Shown here in pieces: positions 6,721 to 9,230 of a DNA stretch of 9,230 nucleotides. Below the pieces are notes generated by a model. The model searched no databases and was not told the origin of the DNA. It saw only the letters and a program-made list of their open reading frames with translations. A program made the translations under genes and the position numbers. Numbering within the stretch: the first letter of the stretch is position 1; each line of letters begins with the position of its first letter. This DNA comes from Candidatus Melainabacteria bacterium GWA2_34_9 (GTDB taxonomy: Bacteria; Cyanobacteriota; Vampirovibrionia; Gastranaerophilales; UBA9971): assembly GCA_001784535.1 (NCBI GenBank), contig MFRJ01000134.1, positions 11,073 through 20,302 on the forward strand. The letters are read 5' to 3'.

Positions 6721-8364
6721 ATGTTTTTTGTGGATTTAATATCCTGGGTAATTTTAATATATTTATCATATTTTATAGTTTATAACTTCGTCATTATCTT
6801 TAATTCTTCTCGAGGAAGACTGTTTGATGTAGCTAAAAAGGACTACATGTCAAAGTTTCAGCAGAATTTGACTGTCGTAATATATTCTCATAATAATTCA
6901 CACAAAGTTAAAGAGCTGATTGAAGCACTAAATAAACAAGATTACGAAAGATATAAATATTCCATAAATATCCTGCTTGATAATTGTAATGAAGAAAATA
7001 CAAAATTTCTTGAAATAATAGGCGGAACAAAATTATGGCGAATAAACAGCGATAATCCGGAAGCTAAACCACTGGGAAAATTTAAAGCTTTAAGCTGGCT
7101 TTTTGAAAGAATTTTAGCCTGCGAAAATACTAATGCATTTGTATTTTTGAATGCAGACAGTAAAATAAAAAGCGATTTTCTTCAAAAAGTTAATACCGCT
7201 GTTCATTATAATCCTGTAATAATAGGCGAAGTGTTAAAAAAGAAAAATAATTTTTATAACAGGATATTAAATTTCAGAAATAAATTAAGAAATAGAGTTT
7301 TAAAACATGGAAGATTTCATTCAGCTCTGGGAAATATAATTGACTCCGAACTTTTTGTTATAAGACAGGAAATTCTTGAAAAAATCAAATTCAAAAAGAC
7401 AGAATACGGCTTTGAAGAATATGAATATTCGATTAACTTGAAAAATAATGATATTCCCGTTCTGTATTCCAATGAAATAATAGTAACAAAATCTACGAAT
7501 GAAACATTAAAAAGCCTTGCCGTAAAAGATTATGAAAGAAGATATAAATCTTTCATTACATTCAGAAATAATTTTCCGCTTTTGTTTTCTGGCAGCAATC
7601 TCGGCGTAAAAGAACTTATGTTTTCGCTTTTTTACCCGTCAAACACGGTTTTTGTATTCTGGAATCTTATTTTAATGTTTGTAGTTAAAAATTACCCTGA
7701 AACTTATTTCTCCGGTTTAGTAAGCTTTAAATATCTTGGTTATCTATTGGCTTTTAAATTTTTGGCTGACGGGTATTCAATGTTTACAGTAAGATGCGGA
7801 TTTAACGATTACAAAAATGCAATTGCTTTTTTCTTTGTTTCGCCTGTATTGTGCGTGAAATCAATGTTTAAAGGTTTTTTAACAAATTCTTATTCAAGGC
7901 CGATTAGGAAAAAGAAAAAACAAGTGAAAGCTGAAACCTTAAATTATGATAAACATACAGTAGACGCTACAATTACTAACGGAAGAAAAGAGCTTCCCTG
8001 TAAAATCGAAATAATAAAAACAGATGAATATTCTCAAGCTGTTTTTATGTTCAACAATAAAAGACTTACGTCATCCAAACAGCCCCGAATTAATTATGCG
8101 GTAGAGGAACTTATCGGAAAACTCAGAAGTCACGGATTTGCTCTTAAAGTTTGCGCAAATTGCGGATATTTTTATATGCCGGAATCTATCGTTTCTCATT
8201 CTGACGGAGAACAGGGGTATTGTCTTTATAATAATTTTAAAAACGCTTCAAAGGAAAAAGAATATTCTAACGTGTGGGATGGGTGTTTTAATATAATACC
8301 TCATCAGACACGAAATTATATTCTTCAGCAGTTGGGTGTAGAAAATAATAAAACTAAAATATAA
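6721..8364 (+). CDS. Membrane glycosyltransferase, family GT2, with C-terminal cysteine-motif domain
   Basis: 547 residues. One N-terminal membrane helix (about 3-28) precedes a GT2 GT-A domain: TVVIYSHNN strand (51-59), DNC nucleotide-binding motif (Asp87), the conserved PLGKFKAL (117-124), NADS in the DxD position (Asp146), SALGN...SELFVI (201-214), FEEYEY in the catalytic-base position (Glu232/Glu233) and YERRY (271-275) where processive synthases have QxxRW. Further membrane helices lie at about 303-322, 330-348 and 366-382. This is the layout of polysaccharide synthases that polymerise or transfer sugars from nucleotide donors at the membrane; donor and product are unknown. After a basic RKKKKQ stretch (396-401), about 145 extra cytoplasmic residues end in Cys478/Cys481/Cys501/Cys522, a probable metal site, which GT2 enzymes do not normally have. 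ATG at 6721 was chosen because AGG (6711-6713) lies 7 nt upstream; a TTG at 6715 would be too close to it. Single-gene unit ending in an A/T hairpin. Confidence 0.82.
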   Translation: MFFVDLISWVILIYLSYFIVYNFVIIFNSSRGRLFDVAKKDYMSKFQQNLTVVIYSHNNSHKVKELIEALNKQDYERYKYSINILLDNCNEENTKFLEIIGGTKLWRINSDNPEAKPLGKFKALSWLFERILACENTNAFVFLNADSKIKSDFLQKVNTAVHYNPVIIGEVLKKKNNFYNRILNFRNKLRNRVLKHGRFHSALGNIIDSELFVIRQEILEKIKFKKTEYGFEEYEYSINLKNNDIPVLYSNEIIVTKSTNETLKSLAVKDYERRYKSFITFRNNFPLLFSGSNLGVKELMFSLFYPSNTVFVFWNLILMFVVKNYPETYFSGLVSFKYLGYLLAFKFLADGYSMFTVRCGFNDYKNAIAFFFVSPVLCVKSMFKGFLTNSYSRPIRKKKKQVKAETLNYDKHTVDATITNGRKELPCKIEIIKTDEYSQAVFMFNNKRLTSSKQPRINYAVEELIGKLRSHGFALKVCANCGYFYMPESIVSHSDGEQGYCLYNNFKNASKEKEYSNVWDGCFNIIPHQTRNYILQQLGVENNKTKI

Positions 8365-8397
8365 ATTATTATAAAAACATTAATTTTATAATAATTT
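8363..8397 (+). terminator. 14-bp all-A/T hairpin starting in the glycosyltransferase stop codon
   Basis: AAATTATTATAAAA (8363-8376) and TTTTATAATAATTT (8384-8397) are perfect complements around a 7-nt loop. The left arm begins with the last two bases of the TAA stop codon. There is no GC core and only a short T-tail, so it is not a classical terminator; it may mark the 3' end or protect the mRNA. The perfection of the stem is the evidence; function is inferred. Confidence 0.5.
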
Positions 8398-8447
8398 CAA
8401 ATTAATAACATATAATTTAGATATAAAGATGATTAAGTGTTCCGTCA

Positions 8448-8465
8448 TTAAGAAATGTTAAGAAA
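8448..8465. repeat. Direct repeat TTAAGAAA, 10-bp period
   Basis: TTAAGAAA at 8448-8455 and 8458-8465, with a further TTAAG at 8433-8437. One-turn spacing of direct repeats is typical of sites for OmpR/PhoB-type response regulators, and the second copy sits in ATGTTAAG, the same word found at 6623-6630 ahead of the glycosyltransferase. The site is about 70 bp upstream of the candidate -35 at 8535. Regulator unknown, and chance is possible in this composition. Confidence 0.3.
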
Positions 8466-8534
8466 ATTACTAAAATACTGATTGTATCTTATAAAAAATT
8501 ATCTTAATATACCTTTGTGAAACTTGAATTAATG

Positions 8535-8575
8535 TTGAATAAACACTAAATGTTTTGTATTATCTTATATATAAT
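8535..8575 (+). promoter_or_regulatory. Candidate promoter(s) of the leader ORF / coiled-coil gene unit
   Basis: TTGAAT (8535-8540) and TATTAT (8558-8563) are 17 bp apart, a good sigma70 match. A perfect TATAAT at 8570-8575 follows but lacks a -35 at proper distance. Transcription would start near 8570 or 8582, just ahead of or at the palindrome at 8584-8595. The strong terminator at 8898-8925 closes the unit. Confidence 0.5.
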
Positions 8576-8583
8576 GTATATGC

Positions 8584-8595
8584 AAAATCGATTTT
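8584..8595. promoter_or_regulatory. 12-bp perfect palindrome at the expected transcription start
   Basis: AAAATCGATTTT is a perfect palindrome located 9-20 bp after the TATAAT hexamer, where a repressor operator would commonly lie. Its right half also forms the left arm of a small RNA hairpin (TTTCTA 8593-8598 with TAGAAA 8603-8608, AAAA loop) that touches the Shine-Dalgarno at 8606-8612. Operator and RNA-hairpin roles are both inference. Confidence 0.35.
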
Positions 8596-8605
8596 CTAAA
8601 AATAG

Positions 8606-8612
8606 AAAGGAG
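8606..8612 (+). promoter_or_regulatory. Strong Shine-Dalgarno driving a 7-codon ORF
   Basis: AAAGGAG is the best ribosome-binding site in the window and lies 6 nt before ATG at 8619. Its first three bases are the right arm of the TTTCTA/TAGAAA hairpin, so access may depend on RNA folding. It has no long reading frame behind it, which is why the short ORF deserves attention. Confidence 0.65.
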
Positions 8613-8618
8613 ATGCAG

Positions 8619-8642
8619 ATGAATATAAATAATACGTGTTAG
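8619..8642 (+). CDS. Putative leader peptide, 7 residues (MNINNTC)
   Basis: ATG at 8619 opens seven codons, MNINNTC, ending in TAG at 8640-8642. The only support is the strong Shine-Dalgarno at ideal spacing and a promoter upstream; at this length reading-frame statistics say nothing. It lies 93 nt ahead of the 47-residue coiled-coil gene, with a hairpin in between, as expected for translation-controlled leaders. There is no run of a single codon as in amino-acid attenuators, although four of the seven codons are ATA or AAT/ACG types needing Ile, Asn or Thr tRNAs. Reading through the TAG would add only about ten codons. Alternatives are the remnant start of a decayed gene, or a small RNA with a chance ribosome site. 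Confidence 0.35.
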   Translation: MNINNTC

Positions 8643-8686
8643 TTAAAACATTTTTCAAATTATTTTCATTAAATGATAAGCCCGAC

Positions 8687-8713
8687 TTGAATTGATTTGA
8701 TGTAAAAATTCAA
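8687..8713 (+). promoter_or_regulatory. Hairpin ahead of the coiled-coil gene's Shine-Dalgarno
   Basis: TTGAATT (8687-8693) and AATTCAA (8707-8713) form a 7-bp stem with a 13-nt loop, ending about 10 nt before the GAGGT ribosome site at 8724-8728. In a competing pairing, GACTT (8684-8688) can bind AGGTC (8725-8729), which would cover the Shine-Dalgarno. The two pairings share bases and exclude each other, so a switch is conceivable. The stem is AT-rich and weak. Confidence 0.3.
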
Positions 8714-8735
8714 TAATAAGTTTGAGGTCAAAAAT

Positions 8736-8879
8736 ATGAGTAATCGAATCGAAAGTATATTGTTTGATGTAAAAGAATCTATCGACGATTTTGGTAATGA
8801 AATCAAATTATTAATGGATGAAGTAAATAGATTATCTGAAAAAGTGCGAGTGATGGAAGAAGAAAATAGGCGAAAATAA
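8736..8879 (+). CDS. Small coiled-coil protein, 47 residues
   Basis: ATG at 8736 opens 47 codons to TAA at 8877-8879, with GAGGT 7 nt upstream and a strong intrinsic terminator 19 nt after the stop. Hydrophobic residues fall at 5, 9, 12, 16, 19, 23, 26, 30, 33, 37 and 40 (Ile, Leu, Val, Ile, Phe, Ile, Leu, Val, Leu, Val, Met), a regular 4-3 heptad pattern running almost end to end, with Asn44 in the next core position; the other positions are mostly Glu, Asp, Lys and Arg. The protein should therefore be a soluble helix that forms a parallel or antiparallel coiled coil, either with itself or with a partner. No catalytic or DNA-binding feature is visible; the basic end NRRK is short. SlyX-like proteins and phage-type small coiled coils look similar in character, but I cannot assign a family. 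It probably shares a transcript with the 7-codon ORF. Confidence 0.75.
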   Translation: MSNRIESILFDVKESIDDFGNEIKLLMDEVNRLSEKVRVMEEENRRK

Positions 8880-8897
8880 AAGATTTAAAGTTTGTTT

Positions 8898-8925
8898 AAA
8901 AGGCGGCAAATATTGCCGCCTTTTT
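8898..8925. terminator. Strong bidirectional intrinsic terminator
   Basis: A perfect 12-bp stem, AAAAGGCGGCAA (8898-8909) with TTGCCGCCTTTT (8913-8924), and a 3-nt loop. Rightward it continues into TTTTTGATTTTTTT, ending the coiled-coil transcript; leftward it ends in TTTT followed by AAAC, serving the convergent gene whose stop is at 8951. Its GC-rich core stands out sharply from the surroundings. Confidence 0.92.
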
Positions 8926-8950
8926 GATTTTTTTACTAACATAAGAAACA

Positions 8951-9230
8951 TTAATCATTTGATGATGAAATTTTTTCTTCGTATTTTTTTATGTCCTCAT
9001 CTATAATTTTAACTTCTTCTTTAATTTTGGTTTTTTCGTCGGAATTGCTTATTAAGTCGGTATATTGGGTATAATAATCTTTTGAATTCTTTAAATTATC
9101 AACTATCAAAGCTAAAACTTCAGATTTGCTCAATTTTTTTTCTTCAGGATTTTCAGAAACTTCGGGTGATTCTGTTTCTTTATTATTAACTTGTTTCTCA
9201 TTATCAGGTTTATCAAGCTTTGCTATTTCT
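8951..9230 (-). CDS. Acidic, charged protein of unknown function, C-terminal part (runs off right edge)
   Basis: A leftward frame is open from the window edge (first full codon at 9229-9227) to TAA at 8953-8951, giving 92 visible residues. The only internal start-like codon, TTG at 9133, has no ribosome site and the frame continues upstream, so the gene must begin beyond 9230. The visible part starts with a Glu/Lys/Asn/Pro-rich, probably disordered stretch (about residues 1-43, for example ETESPEVSENPEEKK) followed by a helical section containing SKSEVLALIVDNLKNSKDYY and a Lys/Glu-rich end with coiled-coil character (KEEVKIIDEDIKKYEEKI). No domain is recognised. It converges on the coiled-coil gene across the shared terminator. 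Function unknown; a surface, scaffold or chaperone-like protein would all be compatible. Confidence 0.7.
   Translation of the reverse strand, partial: EIAKLDKPDNEKQVNNKETESPEVSENPEEKKLSKSEVLALIVDNLKNSKDYYTQYTDLISNSDEKTKIKEEVKIIDEDIKKYEEKISSSND

Larger units (their letters stand above)
8365..8735. other. 371-base gap rich in regulatory signals
   Basis: Between the glycosyltransferase and the 47-residue gene there is no gene longer than seven codons. The stretch holds, left to right, the all-A/T hairpin, direct TTAAGAAA repeats, candidate promoters, a 12-bp palindrome, a strong Shine-Dalgarno with a 7-codon ORF, and a hairpin just ahead of the next gene's Shine-Dalgarno. The remaining sequence is plain AT-rich DNA; no tRNA-like or known riboswitch structure was recognised. 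A non-coding RNA starting near 8570-8582 is possible. Confidence 0.5.

Noticed and set aside
8429..8461. 10-codon ORF MIKCSVIKKC
   Set aside because: No Shine-Dalgarno beyond a weak AAAG directly before the ATG, and no promoter tied to it; it overlaps the TTAAGAAA repeats.
8365..8735. tRNA, riboswitch or CRISPR in the longest gap
   Set aside because: No cloverleaf, no recognised riboswitch core and no regularly spaced repeats were found.
8951..9133. A complete 60-residue gene starting at TTG 9133
   Set aside because: No ribosome site, and the frame stays open to the window edge; it is the end of a longer gene.

Overview
The window is AT-rich bacterial DNA (roughly 30% G+C by eye) with short Shine-Dalgarno sites, sigma70-like promoters and compact intergenic spaces. 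The gene content (UvrC, an S13-type PBP4/DacB peptidase, a zinc-ribbon/STAND-type ATPase with TPR-like repeats, a family 2 glycosyltransferase) and the composition would fit an uncultured low-GC lineage such as Vampirovibrionia/Gastranaerophilales (Melainabacteria), or another low-GC host-associated bacterium. That placement is inference; nothing in the window is a decisive phylogenetic marker.

Left part (1-2986): the first 105 codons of uvrC run leftward off the window. Only 38 bp away and divergent, a PHP-domain phosphoesterase gene starts rightward and is followed after 4 nt by dacB, with dacB's Shine-Dalgarno inside the end of the PHP gene. These two form an operon. dacB then meets a very large leftward gene tail to tail with only 3 nt between stop codons.

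Centre (2990-6471, leftward): a 1056-residue protein has three exactly spaced zinc ribbons (period 25 residues), a Pro/Gln/Lys-rich linker, a P-loop STAND/AAA_16-like ATPase, a winged-helix-like section and about 500 residues of TPR-like helices. It has its own near-consensus promoter. Upstream of it a 51-residue small gene, with its own Shine-Dalgarno and intrinsic terminator, is transcribed the same way.

Right part (6472-9230): an A+T-rich regulatory stretch leads into a membrane glycosyltransferase of family GT2 whose C-terminus carries an extra cytoplasmic domain with a C-x2-C-x19-C-x20-C cysteine pattern. Its stop codon sits in a 14-bp all-A/T hairpin. The following 371-base gap holds candidate promoters, a 12-bp palindrome, a strong Shine-Dalgarno driving a 7-codon ORF, and then a 47-residue protein that is a single uninterrupted coiled coil, closed by a strong bidirectional terminator. 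The last item is the C-terminal end of an acidic, charged protein transcribed leftward into the window.

The most interesting unexplained items are the glycosyltransferase-cysteine domain fusion, the triple zinc ribbon STAND protein, and the leader-ORF/palindrome/coiled-coil cluster at 8535-8925. No mobile element, CRISPR array, tRNA or rRNA was seen.
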